A DNA stretch of 64,000 nucleotides from Candidatus Panguiarchaeum symbiosum (GTDB lineage Archaea > Asgardarchaeota > Njordarchaeia > Njordarchaeales > Panguiarchaeaceae). This document shows positions 1 through 8,408 of the stretch, one piece after another (within the stretch, counting starts at the first letter, position 1; each line of letters begins with the position of its first letter). The position numbers and the translations under genes are program-made. The notes beneath the pieces were generated by a model. That model worked only from the letters and a program-made list of their open reading frames with translations. It was not told where the DNA came from and made no database searches. Location of the stretch: NCBI GenBank assembly GCA_024720975.1, contig JANJXX010000002.1, positions 48,763 through 112,762 of the forward strand. The letters are read 5' to 3'.

Positions 1-69
1 TCGATTGAAACAAACTCATTTGTCTACACCAAATCTTATGATTGTATTTTTGCTAATATTGTTCTGCAG

Positions 70-417
70 GTGCAAATATTGTCCGAGGAAATTAGAAGAA
101 TAGGTGCTATTTGGAAGGAGATACTTGAAAAGGGCAAGATTTCCCTGGAGGAACTTAAGACCGTAATTAGCAAGGAGCATCCGGAAATCTTAAAATACTT
201 TGATGAAATCATTGAAAAGCTCTTCGTGCTAGGATTCATTAAGTATGATGGCGAAGACATAGCCCTTGATAATACCATGCCGGACGATTTAGTTGAAATG
301 CCTTGTATCCGTTGCACTAAGGTCTCCACGTGTAAAGTAGGAGCTAAAAACGATCCCCTAAAATGCGAGAGTTTTGTTGAGTGGTTTATAAAAAAATTCT
401 CTGAGCAATCTTTGTGA
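70..417 (+). CDS. TFE-beta / RPC34(RPC39)-like transcription factor subunit
   Basis: A 115-residue protein with an N-terminal winged-helix-like segment (residues about 1-68) and a C-terminal cysteine cluster: PCIRC near residue 77, a third Cys near 86, then a fourth Cys followed by a conserved Trp (CESFVEWF). This spacing matches the iron-sulfur ligands of archaeal TFE-beta and of eukaryotic RNA polymerase III subunit RPC39 (yeast RPC34). In archaea TFE-beta pairs with TFE-alpha and helps open promoter DNA. The start is a GTG. The next gene begins 6 nt after the stop, so the two are probably co-transcribed. The family call rests on the Cys pattern and the size; the winged helix is inferred. 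Confidence 0.72.
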   Translation: MQILSEEIRRIGAIWKEILEKGKISLEELKTVISKEHPEILKYFDEIIEKLFVLGFIKYDGEDIALDNTMPDDLVEMPCIRCTKVSTCKVGAKNDPLKCESFVEWFIKKFSEQSL

Positions 418-423
418 TCCAAC

Positions 424-969
424 ATGGAAATTGAAATCATTGATAGCAATACTATACGCCTGGGTGAAAACATTTTTAAGGGAGAGTCCATTCAGGGTGT
501 CTTAGAGGTCGCCATACCAATTAATTACTTAATGTCTCTGCACTTTCTCGATATTCCCAGTAATGTGCGCATACTTACTGACGTCTCAAATTTACTCCCA
601 AGAGATGTTCAGGAGGAATTTACATACAATATTCCATGCTCTACTGATATCCAAATATCTAGGAACGGCATATCTTACACATTTGACATTGTTCGTAGAT
701 ACTACTCCAACATTGTTTCCGCTGACTTTTTTACTGATGTTATCACTAGGATCGCATCCATGCTAGGCTTCGAAATACTAAGAAAAAGAAGCGACGTTCA
801 TTATATCTTAGTAGAATTATTCTTTAATGCACGTCTACAGGACTCTGTTTTAGATATCGTAGAAAAAAGAATTCTCTGCTTGCTTAAGTTAGCGTATAGG
901 TTCAACAAACACCTGAGAGAGAATATCGAGAGTTATATCAATGAATTTCTTAGGTCAACTTTTTGCTAG
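424..969 (+). CDS. Hypothetical protein downstream of TFE-beta
   Basis: A 181-residue protein that I do not recognise. It is mixed alpha/beta with no predicted membrane segment and no metal-binding cluster. The first ~120 residues are rich in beta-type sequence and the last ~60 look helical. It follows the TFE-beta-like gene by 6 nt on the same strand, so it is probably in the same transcript. Its last 15 nt overlap the 3' end of the convergent gene on the opposite strand. Confidence 0.6.
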   Translation: MEIEIIDSNTIRLGENIFKGESIQGVLEVAIPINYLMSLHFLDIPSNVRILTDVSNLLPRDVQEEFTYNIPCSTDIQISRNGISYTFDIVRRYYSNIVSADFFTDVITRIASMLGFEILRKRSDVHYILVELFFNARLQDSVLDIVEKRILCLLKLAYRFNKHLRENIESYINEFLRSTFC

Positions 970-1359
970 TTTATCTCCCATGAAGGCCAACCTAAAGTAG
1001 GTTCTAAACATGCCTAAAAGAAATCTTAGCTGGCTTTGTTTGTCGAGCTCAGCAAAGAAATCAATATAGCAAAGTTTGCTTTGAGGTTCTAAGTGCGCAT
1101 AGAAAACATACACTTTACCCTGTTGAAGTTTCACCTCAAAATTTGCGCCACCGAAAGCAAGTCTAGGTAGAAATACTGCTTGGATCTTGTTTTTGTCATC
1201 ACTGATCGTTAAAATTATCTTCGATCTTTCCTCTCTCATATCCTCAAGCTTGCCTATGAATCTAACGGCGTATATATTCCTTCCCAGTTCTGATAAAATT
1301 TCCGTACCCACAAGCTTCATTGTTAAAATCTCGCGGATATTTGAGAATGTAAAAACCAT
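955..1359 (-). CDS. Hypothetical small protein, possibly OB-fold-like
   Basis: A 134-residue protein with alternating short hydrophobic strands over residues 15-105 and a helical tail containing LRFLLGMFRTYFRLAFM. The strand pattern is compatible with an OB-type barrel, but no diagnostic motif is present and I give no function. Its start shares one base with the stop of the riboflavin kinase gene, so it should be the second gene of that operon. The 3' end overlaps the convergent gene by 15 nt. Confidence 0.55.
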   Translation of the reverse strand: MVFTFSNIREILTMKLVGTEILSELGRNIYAVRFIGKLEDMREERSKIILTISDDKNKIQAVFLPRLAFGGANFEVKLQQGKVYVFYAHLEPQSKLCYIDFFAELDKQSQLRFLLGMFRTYFRLAFMGDKLAKS

Positions 1360-1817
1360 TATTCAATGACCTCTAATTCTATTTTATCGCCATCTTTCAG
1401 ACCAAATTTAGATTTCAGATTGCACTTAGCAACAACTTCAATCACATCATCTCCATGCGTTGTCTTTTCCGGCCGAACTATCAATACGGTTTCTCCACAA
1501 AGAGATGCATAAGCATAGTATATAGCACCGTAACCATCTTGTGGGGCAAATTTCTTGTATATTGGTGATAGATCATACCATCTCATGTTTTTCAGTCTCA
1601 CATTTAGAGTCCCACTCGCTATCTTCCCTCCTAAAAGTCTCTCGAAAAATCCAGAGTAGTGCGAAATGGATGTATAGTACGAACCCTTACCTATTCCACT
1701 TGTGACTATACCCTCTATTTTTAACCTCCTCATTTGTTTAACCACAGCTAGAGTACGTCGCCATGATTTACTTGCCCACTGACCAAAGTAAGTCGTTATT
1801 CCTTTATTCAAATTCAA
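1359..1817 (-). CDS. ribK: CTP-dependent riboflavin kinase (archaeal type)
   Basis: The protein makes FMN from riboflavin using CTP, as in the archaeal DUF120/RibK family. Visible family marks are the early EGIVTSGIGKG strand, GTLNVRL near residue 90, the segment RPEKTTHGDDVIEVVA near residue 117, and the final KFGLKDGDKIELEV. These align with the Methanocaldococcus enzyme throughout. The family core begins at MRRLKIEG (about residue 29), so an internal start there is possible; the extra N-terminal 28 residues could be a remnant of the helix-turn-helix some archaeal RibK proteins carry. It is followed directly by the OB-like hypothetical gene. Confidence 0.9.
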   Translation of the reverse strand: MNLNKGITTYFGQWASKSWRRTLAVVKQMRRLKIEGIVTSGIGKGSYYTSISHYSGFFERLLGGKIASGTLNVRLKNMRWYDLSPIYKKFAPQDGYGAIYYAYASLCGETVLIVRPEKTTHGDDVIEVVAKCNLKSKFGLKDGDKIELEVIE

Positions 1818-1900
1818 TAGTACTATAAAGTGTCTCTAAATAATACGATTAATAACAGAATTTGCGTCGCTAAAAAATCTTAATTAATTTAGACCACGAT

Positions 1901-1910
1901 AGTTTATACG
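1901..1910 (+). promoter_or_regulatory. Putative TATA box for the rpoF-srp54-primase run
   Basis: The stretch AGTTTATACG sits about 45 nt before the ATG at 1951, in the divergent space between ribK and rpoF. An archaeal start site about 25 nt downstream would leave a short leader with a GGTGGG-type ribosome site near 1939. This is a pattern-based call only. Confidence 0.4.
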
Positions 1911-1950
1911 TTTATCCATTGTAGTATATCATCACTTGGTGGGTTAAGGA

Positions 1951-2415
1951 ATGCACACCGATTTAGATTTTAATGAAGAAAAAACCCATGAAAAAAAGAC
2001 TGAGGTCATACCGTTAACATACCACGACGTAGCAGAACTTCTAGAGAAAATGCAGAAAGAGTCCGGATTCAGGCTTGCGGAGCAAAGACGAGTTTACGAG
2101 TACGTTCAGAAATTCCTATTCGCTTCGAAGGAGGACATTTTAGCCATCATTGAGAGTTTAGAAAAAGAACTGAGAATTCCAAGACAAATAGCGATACAAA
2201 TGGCGTATGTACTACCTACAACCCATGAGGAATATGAACCCTTCTTACTTCAACTAAGGCGCATTGATTATGAGGAACTAAGTAAAAGTGAGTTCATTTC
2301 TAGGGCCCAAAAAATAATACTTCCCTTCTGGAAGAAGTACCAAAATGTTATAGCAACCCTTAGAAATATAAGTATCTCTGAATTGACAGCAGAAAGAAAG
2401 AAGCCTAGTAAATAG
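1951..2415 (+). CDS. rpoF: DNA-directed RNA polymerase subunit F (Rpb4-like)
   Basis: A 154-residue protein resembling archaeal RpoF, which forms the polymerase stalk with RpoE (Rpb7, found here at 55536). Supporting marks are LTYHDVAELLEKM, the helix EYVQKFLF, and AIQMAYVLPTTHEEYEPFL, which corresponds to the conserved LxNLxPxTxxE(A/L)xxL region. It is longer than the usual ~110-120 residues because of an acidic/lysine-rich N-terminal tail and a C-terminal extension. It precedes srp54 by 18 nt. Confidence 0.75.
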   Translation: MHTDLDFNEEKTHEKKTEVIPLTYHDVAELLEKMQKESGFRLAEQRRVYEYVQKFLFASKEDILAIIESLEKELRIPRQIAIQMAYVLPTTHEEYEPFLLQLRRIDYEELSKSEFISRAQKIILPFWKKYQNVIATLRNISISELTAERKKPSK

Positions 2416-2433
2416 TTATTTAAGGGATTTCTT

Positions 2434-3786
2434 TTGAGTGCCATATTTCAAGGACTTCGAAAATTGTTTAGCAAACTACGAGGACGTTACATAGACGAGA
2501 AAGAGCTGGATAACATACTCAAGAATCTTCAAAGAACGTTAATAGAATCAGACGTAAACGTTAACCTCGCAACATCACTAGCAGAACGCATTAGGGAAAA
2601 AGTTTTAGAAGCAAAAATACCGACAGGAGTGTCGATCGATACTATTGTCATGAGAGTCCTCTACGAGGAGCTTGTGAAATTCTTAGGCGAAAAAAGATAC
2701 AGCTTAAACATACAGCCCGGTAAGAGGAATGTCATAGTGCTCATAGGTTTACAGGGAAGTGGGAAAACAACAACTGCTGCCAAGTTAGCCTTTTGGTTAA
2801 AGAGAAGAGGATTAAATGTTGGACTGATTTGCGCTGATACATATAGACCTGCAGCATATGACCAATTAAAGCAATTGGCCGAGCAAATTAGCGTCAAATT
2901 CTATGGGGACCAAAAAGAAAGAGACCCGATAAAGATCATAGAGAAAGGTCTTAAGGAGTTAAGGAACATAGACGTTATAATAGTTGATACTGCCGGGCGC
3001 CACAAAGAAGAGAAGGGTCTTATGAAAGAAATGCAAGAGATCGTGGATAAATTTAAGCCGAATGAAGTTCTACTTGTCATAGATGGTCTAATCGGACAAA
3101 GAGCTTATGACCAAGCTAAAGCATTTAAGGAAGCTGTAGGAGAAATCGGAGGAATTATCGTGACTAAGTTAGATGGAAGCGCGCGCGGCGGAGGAGCTTT
3201 GTCAGCAGCAGTTGCTGCGGGAGCTCCGATAAAATTCATAGGTACCGGTGAACACATTGAGGAGTTCGAACCCTATGATCCTCCTACGTTTGTATGTAGA
3301 ATCCTTGGCTTACCAGACAAAACATTCTTAGAAGAGTTACTTCAAGCTGTCCCGGAGAAGTTACTAATGAAGACAGCCAAGGATTTAACATTAAAAGACT
3401 TGCGAGACTACTATGAAAACATGCTTAAAAAAGAGGGCGGAGTTTTAGGAAAGCTCAAAGAGATGTTCTCTGGTATCAGCGAAAGGGAAATAAGAAAAAA
3501 CATTGGGCGGACCCTTGCGTTACTAAAGGCACTAAACGAGGATGAATTATACAATGTTGAGCTTCTTAAAAATCCTGAGCGAATCGATCGCATTGCTCGT
3601 GGTAGTGGTGTTGATCGAACTTATGTTAAAAAATTTATAAAACAATTTCACTACCTCAGAAAGCTAGTCAATACAATGATGCGCCAACGTGGATTGCGGA
3701 AGGAGGAAGCTTTGAAGCAAATAATGGAACAGGGATTTGATCCTAGAACCCTTACAAGAATTACTCAGAAGAAAATTGGCGCATAA
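2434..3786 (+). CDS. srp54: Signal recognition particle 54 kDa protein
   Basis: The SRP GTPase that binds signal peptides and SRP RNA and docks ribosomes at the membrane through FtsY. The order is N-domain helices (1-90), G-domain with P-loop GLQGSGKTT (105-113), the DTAGRH switch segment, [15 protein letters not shown], and a methionine-bearing M domain (about 330-440). Length (450) is typical. The start is a TTG 18 nt after rpoF. The stop overlaps the start of the next gene by one base (TAATG). FtsY and SRP RNA are not seen in the window. Confidence 0.97.
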   Translation: MSAIFQGLRKLFSKLRGRYIDEKELDNILKNLQRTLIESDVNVNLATSLAERIREKVLEAKIPTGVSIDTIVMRVLYEELVKFLGEKRYSLNIQPGKRNVIVLIGLQGSGKTTTAAKLAFWLKRRGLNVGLICADTYRPAAYDQLKQLAEQISVKFYGDQKERDPIKIIEKGLKELRNIDVIIVDTAGRHKEEKGLMKEMQEIVDKFKPNEVLLVIDGLIGQRAYDQAKAFKEAVGEIGGIIVTKLDGSARGGGALSAAVAAGAPIKFIGTGEHIEEFEPYDPPTFVCRILGLPDKTFLEELLQAVPEKLLMKTAKDLTLKDLRDYYENMLKKEGGVLGKLKEMFSGISEREIRKNIGRTLALLKALNEDELYNVELLKNPERIDRIARGSGVDRTYVKKFIKQFHYLRKLVNTMMRQRGLRKEEALKQIMEQGFDPRTLTRITQKKIGA

Positions 3787-4913
3787 TGATGGAAAAAAGA
3801 ATCAGAGACCGCGTCCTTCTGCTCCTGGCCATAAAACCACCTGGCAAAGCCGTTAGTCTCAATCACATCCATGAGAAAGTTAATAGGGATTGCAATGCAT
3901 CCAGAGAAGAAATTATCCAAGCGATCAATGAGCTCATAAGAGAAAACCTCGTCCAGCGTAAGGAGGACAATTACGCTGTCACTGAAGAAGGAAGAAAAGC
4001 TGCGTGGAATCTTGCATTTGATCCTCAAATGAATCGTAGCTACAGGCAAATCTATATTGCACGTTGGTACTATGAACATGTTGAGAGCTTAATTCTGCCC
4101 TTCCTAATTAAAAGACCAGTTAGCGTCGTTAAGATCTTTTCAGATGAATCCGATCCTATAAATAAAGTCAAGCCGATTTTCTCTCGATATGCTAAGCAGA
4201 AGCCGAAAGAGTACAATTACATAAACTCAAGTGCTGATTTATGGAGGTACATAGATGCGCATGCCGTTGATTTCATACCATACGTACACTCAAGAATTGA
4301 TCAAGAGTACCCGGATTGGTTCATTGTTGACATCGACGCTGGTGATGCTATAAAGTCCTCTGAAAACGGATTCGAGCTCATAAAAGAGATAACAAAAGAG
4401 ACCTATCTTACTCTCTACGAGGAATTTGACATCCAAGCTTATATTAAGTTCTCTGGAGGTCGAGGATTTCAAATTTGGGCGACATTTGATAGACCGCTAG
4501 GAAGCTTCGAAACATATAGAGACGCCGTCAAGCTTCTTCAAAGATTTGTTGAAAAAAGACTTGAGAATAGGTATGAAGAGCTTAGAAGAAAATATGAAAG
4601 TATCTTTGATGTGCCAATAACAACAAGTGACGTTGCCCATACCGAAAAAAGAGCTCGCAAGATTCTGTTAGATTGGAGTAGTCTGAAGCCTGAGGGGGAT
4701 ATCAGAGCTCCCTGGTCTATGCATTGGAAGACGGGACTCATAAGTGTGCCGGTTGATTATAAAAGAATCCAAACGTTCAAAGTTGAAGATGCAAACCCTA
4801 TAAAGGTTGTTCAGAACATCAAGATCCTCGAACGCTTGTTTGAATTAAAGCCGTCTAACTCCACAACATTAAGGAAAGTACTGCGGCCTTCGCTAGATCT
4901 TTTCTTTAATTAG
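3786..4913 (+). CDS. LigD-like AEP primase-polymerase with N-terminal winged helix and C-terminal PIP-like box
   Basis: A 375-residue archaeo-eukaryotic primase (AEP) superfamily protein. Residues 1-75 form a winged-helix-like region ending in VTEEGRKAA. Residues 95-330 follow the LigD polymerase domain: a RPV segment near 110, HSRIDQEYPDWFIVDIDAG (168-186) with metal ligands D182 and D184, SGGRG (223-227), RARKILLDW with the third Asp at 296, then APWSMHWKTGLISVPVD (308-324). The last residues RPSLDLFFN fit a PCNA-interacting box except that Arg replaces Gln. Family members make DNA or RNA primers or fill ends in non-homologous end joining. No Ku or ATP-dependent ligase is in the window. It overlaps srp54 by one base. 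Confidence 0.82.
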   Translation: MMEKRIRDRVLLLLAIKPPGKAVSLNHIHEKVNRDCNASREEIIQAINELIRENLVQRKEDNYAVTEEGRKAAWNLAFDPQMNRSYRQIYIARWYYEHVESLILPFLIKRPVSVVKIFSDESDPINKVKPIFSRYAKQKPKEYNYINSSADLWRYIDAHAVDFIPYVHSRIDQEYPDWFIVDIDAGDAIKSSENGFELIKEITKETYLTLYEEFDIQAYIKFSGGRGFQIWATFDRPLGSFETYRDAVKLLQRFVEKRLENRYEELRRKYESIFDVPITTSDVAHTEKRARKILLDWSSLKPEGDIRAPWSMHWKTGLISVPVDYKRIQTFKVEDANPIKVVQNIKILERLFELKPSNSTTLRKVLRPSLDLFFN

Positions 4914-4969
4914 TGGACTAATGTGCAAAAGAAAAATTAGGGAAAAAGAATTCCTAGTTGGTGCAAATC

Positions 4970-6346
4970 ATGGAGATCGGGCATGTATTCAGAGCCTATG
5001 ATATTAGAGGTATCGCAAATAAGGATCTCACTCCAGACTTAATACTTAAAGCTTCTAATATCTTCGCAAACCTAGTATCGGAAAACAATGGAAGATGTGT
5101 TGCTATAAGTGGAGATGTGAGAGCTTCTACCATGAGCTTTATATATGCATCAGTTTCTGGTGTCATCTCAGCAGGCTTGCATACATATCTGACTTACCCA
5201 TTACCGATACCAACTTTCTGTTTCTTAATTTGGAGGAGTAAACAAATAGCTGGAGGCGCATATGTAACAGCATCGCATAACCCGCCCGAATACAATGGAA
5301 TAAGATTTAGAAGAGGCGATGGAACAGGTTTCTCCAGCGAAAATCTCGAAGTTAAAGAACGCTTCTTTAAGGGAATTGTGAAATATGCGGAGTGGCACAG
5401 CATCGGTAGAGTCAGACGCATCCCTAATAAGAGAATCATTGAGCAGTACATCGACTTCATAAATTCTAGGATACCTGGTGCTTCTAAGAGTTTAAGTGTA
5501 ATTATTGATGGGAAAAATGGTGCCGCCAATTTAGTCATAACAGAGCTCTTTGCCAAGCTCGGCCATAGGATTCTCGGCATAAACACAAACATAGATGGGA
5601 AATTTCCATCAGGAATGCCAGATCCTCTCCACGGCGACACCAGCCATTTAAGTAGCCTGACAGCTCAAACAAAAAAACCTGGAATAGCCTACGATGGAGA
5701 CGGAGATCGTGCTGCGTTTTTCGATGAGAACGGTAGATTAGTACCTTCTGAAATCATCGGATTATTTCTTGCAGAGAATTTGCTGAAAGCTAACGACGTG
5801 ATTGTCTACAATACGATGTGCAGCTCTATTATCAGAAGAAAAGCTGAGGAAATGGGATTTAGAACGGTTGAATGCCGAGTTGGCGATGTCTTTATGTCGG
5901 AAGCTCTAAAAAAGCACCAAGGAAAGTTAGGTGTTGAAGAATCCTACCATTTCTTCTTACCAGTCTATGGCTTCTATTATGATGACGCTATAATGGCCTC
6001 TACATTAGTGATTAATTTGCTTGCACAGACTGAAAAAACATTAGCCAACATATATGACTCTTATGGTCCATTTCACACAATTCGAATGAACATTGGGGTT
6101 AGCGAAGACATAAAATTCCTGGCAATCGATAAGTTCAAGGAATGGGCCCTAAATAATTATAGTGAGGTAAGTGTCGTTGATGGCGTTAAGATCTATCTGG
6201 ACAATGGCAGTTTCTTAGCCCGTCCCTCTAATACTGAACCCCTAATAAGAATTGTGGCTGACGCAGATAACAAAAACTACGCAGAGGAAATCATAACGAA
6301 ATTTACTAAAAAGCTTGAAGACATTATTGCTAGTTTAACTACATAG
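4970..6346 (+). CDS. Phosphomannomutase/phosphoglucomutase
   Basis: An alpha-D-phosphohexomutase that interconverts hexose 1- and 6-phosphates for sugar-nucleotide supply. Marks are RAYDIRG at the N-terminus, the phosphoserine loop TASHNPPEYNG, the metal loop DGDGDR, and the C-terminal phosphate-binding SNTEPLIRIVAD. The ATG at 4970 is preceded by GGTG with a 6-nt spacer, which is why it is preferred over the TTG at 4958. It ends one base before the convergent eS6 gene. A second mutase, of GlmM type, lies at 57343. Confidence 0.93.
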   Translation: MEIGHVFRAYDIRGIANKDLTPDLILKASNIFANLVSENNGRCVAISGDVRASTMSFIYASVSGVISAGLHTYLTYPLPIPTFCFLIWRSKQIAGGAYVTASHNPPEYNGIRFRRGDGTGFSSENLEVKERFFKGIVKYAEWHSIGRVRRIPNKRIIEQYIDFINSRIPGASKSLSVIIDGKNGAANLVITELFAKLGHRILGINTNIDGKFPSGMPDPLHGDTSHLSSLTAQTKKPGIAYDGDGDRAAFFDENGRLVPSEIIGLFLAENLLKANDVIVYNTMCSSIIRRKAEEMGFRTVECRVGDVFMSEALKKHQGKLGVEESYHFFLPVYGFYYDDAIMASTLVINLLAQTEKTLANIYDSYGPFHTIRMNIGVSEDIKFLAIDKFKEWALNNYSEVSVVDGVKIYLDNGSFLARPSNTEPLIRIVADADNKNYAEEIITKFTKKLEDIIASLTT

Positions 6347-7294
6347 TTAGGCCGACGCTGCCGCTGACTTTATCTTAAACTTAAACTCTACCTTTAGCTC
6401 ATTATTGAATGCTTTCTCCGCACCCTCAAGTATTTTGTCACGAAGATTTGCTATAATAGCATCCGCATTTTCGATGCTAACTTTACCTTCTTTCAGGTCT
6501 TGATATAATTCATGGAGGATTTTCCCAATATATTTAGCAAAGGGAGTGTTTCCGCGAACTTTGAGCACGGGTTTTATTACAGTTTCAATGAATCTGCGAC
6601 CACGCTTGATTATTTTAATTCCAAGTTCTATGCTAAGCTTTTTGAGTATATCTTCATCAAAACCTAATTCCTTAAGTTTTTCTTGCAAGCTAACTACTTG
6701 ACCATCCTCTATGTATCGAACCCTTTGGAGACCGTTCTTGAGAACTTGCATGCCAATTTTCTCGACTAACTTAGAGAGGATACGATCGGACATAATCGAT
6801 TCCGCGCTCATTTCCTTTATGCTTTGACCAGATCTCGATACTATTGTCAGGTTAATCTGTCTTGTGTATTCACTGATTATAGCTCCTCTCACAGTTTTTT
6901 TACGATAGACCTTTCTATTATCAATTAATTTGTATCCCCCACCTCGCTTCTCAACCTTGTATCTGTAGAACCTTATCCCTGGAGGTTCCGTCAACGAGAC
7001 TTTTCTGAGTTCAGTAGAAATTATTGAGGGATTGTGCGGAAATCCGAATTTATCGGTTGCTCCGCTTATACTAAACGTGTAGCCTGGAAGACCTATTTCC
7101 GAGCCATCTAGTAACTGTCCAATGCGTTTACCATACAGAGCTCTCTTACTCTTCTCATCTTGTAGCATAATTTCAAATGCTAATCCCGTGCCCATGAATG
7201 CCTTTCCGTCACTTATAACCAGTATTATTCCCTCGGGCTTTGGAGCTTTCTCTTTTTTAACAACCTTCTTTTTCCTATGGACCAAATCTTTCAC
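6347..7294 (-). CDS. rps6e: Ribosomal protein eS6 with long C-terminal extension
   Basis: Residues about 20-150 are eS6: LVISDGKAF, GKRIGQLLDGSEIGLPGY, ISGATDKFGFP and the KKTVRGAIISEYTRQINLTIV strand. The family in archaea is usually about 120-215 residues; this one has 315. It adds a basic N-terminal tail (KKKVVKKEKAPKP) and about 160 extra residues at the C-terminus that are charged and helical, with no repeat I can recognise. The gene directly follows uS2 and Rpb10 on the minus strand, a conventional ribosomal neighbourhood. The extension is in frame without any sign of a frameshift. Confidence 0.92.
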   Translation of the reverse strand: MKDLVHRKKKVVKKEKAPKPEGIILVISDGKAFMGTGLAFEIMLQDEKSKRALYGKRIGQLLDGSEIGLPGYTFSISGATDKFGFPHNPSIISTELRKVSLTEPPGIRFYRYKVEKRGGGYKLIDNRKVYRKKTVRGAIISEYTRQINLTIVSRSGQSIKEMSAESIMSDRILSKLVEKIGMQVLKNGLQRVRYIEDGQVVSLQEKLKELGFDEDILKKLSIELGIKIIKRGRRFIETVIKPVLKVRGNTPFAKYIGKILHELYQDLKEGKVSIENADAIIANLRDKILEGAEKAFNNELKVEFKFKIKSAAASA

Positions 7295-7891
7295 CTACAG
7301 AAATACCATAAAGTTTTCAACTGGTTCTTCTATTGATTCATCAGGACCCAAAACTTCCCTTTCCCTTAGATATTGATTTGTCAGTAACCAGTATATGAGA
7401 GCCAAAGATTTACGTCCTCTATTATTACATGGTATTACTAAATCTACATTGTAGGGCTCATTTGATGTATCGCATAAGGAGATTATAGGAACCCCAATTT
7501 TATTGGCTTCTCTTATTACATTAGCTTCCTTAGATGGGTCCGATATGAAAACTAATTCTGGTTCCTTATACTGCGGCAGGGATGGGTTAGTTAATATGCC
7601 CGCGTAGTATTTCCCTATCATTGCTGGAATTCCTGTCCACTTAGAGAACATCAACAAAGGTTTCTGAGCGTAAATCCTCATAGCAAATGCGAAAATATGC
7701 TCGGGTTCATAGTTTGCCATCATTTTAGCTGCAATTCTTACTCGTTCATCAGTTTTTCGGATGTCAATGAGATAAACTCCAACTTTCTTCGTGTGAACGT
7801 ATTGTTGCATAGGATCTGCCAAGCTGTGAGTCCCGATGTGAACACCGAATTTCATATACGTCTTAGCGGGAACCAGCAATTCATCCGGCAT
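7295..7891 (-). CDS. rps2: Ribosomal protein uS2
   Basis: Small-subunit protein S2, 198 residues, typical archaeal length. Marks are HIGTHSLADPMQQYVH, the YLIDIRKTDERV segment, FSKWTGIPAMIGKYYAGILTN split over the centre, and the family-defining IPIISLCDT with VDLVIPCNNRGRKSLAL. It lies between rpoN upstream (14 nt) and eS6 downstream (no gap), so the three should be one operon. Confidence 0.97.
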   Translation of the reverse strand: MPDELLVPAKTYMKFGVHIGTHSLADPMQQYVHTKKVGVYLIDIRKTDERVRIAAKMMANYEPEHIFAFAMRIYAQKPLLMFSKWTGIPAMIGKYYAGILTNPSLPQYKEPELVFISDPSKEANVIREANKIGVPIISLCDTSNEPYNVDLVIPCNNRGRKSLALIYWLLTNQYLREREVLGPDESIEEPVENFMVFL

Positions 7892-7904
7892 CTAATCACC
7901 GCAC

Positions 7905-8141
7905 TTAAGATTTCCTCTCCATATCGCCGTAAGCGCTTCTAAACCATCTATGTTCGTATAGAATTATAGCATCTATTAACTCTAAATGCGCGAGAAACAT
8001 TCTTCGACAGCACTCTTTTTTCACACCTAAGCTATCAAGTACTAGCCCGGGATCTTCTCCTGCCTTTACCCTCGCAGCAAATTTTTCCCAGAGGTGACCG
8101 ATCATTTCACCACAACTAAAGCACCTTATAGGGATGATTAT
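7905..8141 (-). CDS. rpoN: DNA-directed RNA polymerase subunit N (Rpb10), apparent AUA start
   Basis: Rpb10, a small zinc-binding assembly subunit of RNA polymerase. The first ATG (8103-8105) would give 66 residues starting MIGHLWEKF and would remove the CxxC half of the zinc site. Reading upstream in frame gives IIPIRCFSCGE before that Met, which is the conserved N-terminus of the family, and a stop lies two codons before it. No ATG, GTG or TTG exists there: the position of the conserved initiator is an ATA codon (8139-8141). A GGTGA ribosome site lies 6 nt before this ATA, the same spacing seen at other starts here. With it the protein has 78 residues with Cys7, Cys10 and the paired CC near residue 44. 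Confidence 0.85.
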   Translation of the reverse strand: MIIPIRCFSCGEMIGHLWEKFAARVKAGEDPGLVLDSLGVKKECCRRMFLAHLELIDAIILYEHRWFRSAYGDMERKS

Positions 8142-8408
8142 TTTTGTTCACCTTAGCGCTATTGTAACGACATTTGCTTGTTAACTTACAGTTAGCAAAT
8201 CCTTATCATATTGGCTTTGATATTATAAAAAGAATGCACCTTCTAAACTACTTATTCATTTAAAAGCATTCAATAGGTTTGTTGACAACTGACTGATAGT
8301 TATAGTTAATAGTACGTCGAATCATTGACTTTGGTTCGAATATCGAAATGTTCCCCCTTAAATTTGAATAAGCAATGAGTACACTTTGCATTATATTGGT
8401 GTGCCTTC
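8142..8408. promoter_or_regulatory. Divergent promoter region between rpoN and rpl1
   Basis: About 270 nt without a gene. On the plus strand CCCTTAAATTTG near 8355-8366 is a plausible BRE/TATA about 45 nt before the rpl1 ATG. On the minus side the rpoN operon must start in the same space; an AT-rich run near 8222-8232 (TATTATAAAAAG) is a candidate. Archaeal uL1 is known to control its own mRNA, but I cannot identify its binding site here. Confidence 0.35.

Noticed and set aside
3786..4913. Replicative primase small subunit PriS
   Set aside because: Metal and nucleotide motifs follow the LigD polymerase pattern (PDW..DIDAG, LLDW, APWS...SVPVD), and the PriS zinc segment is absent.
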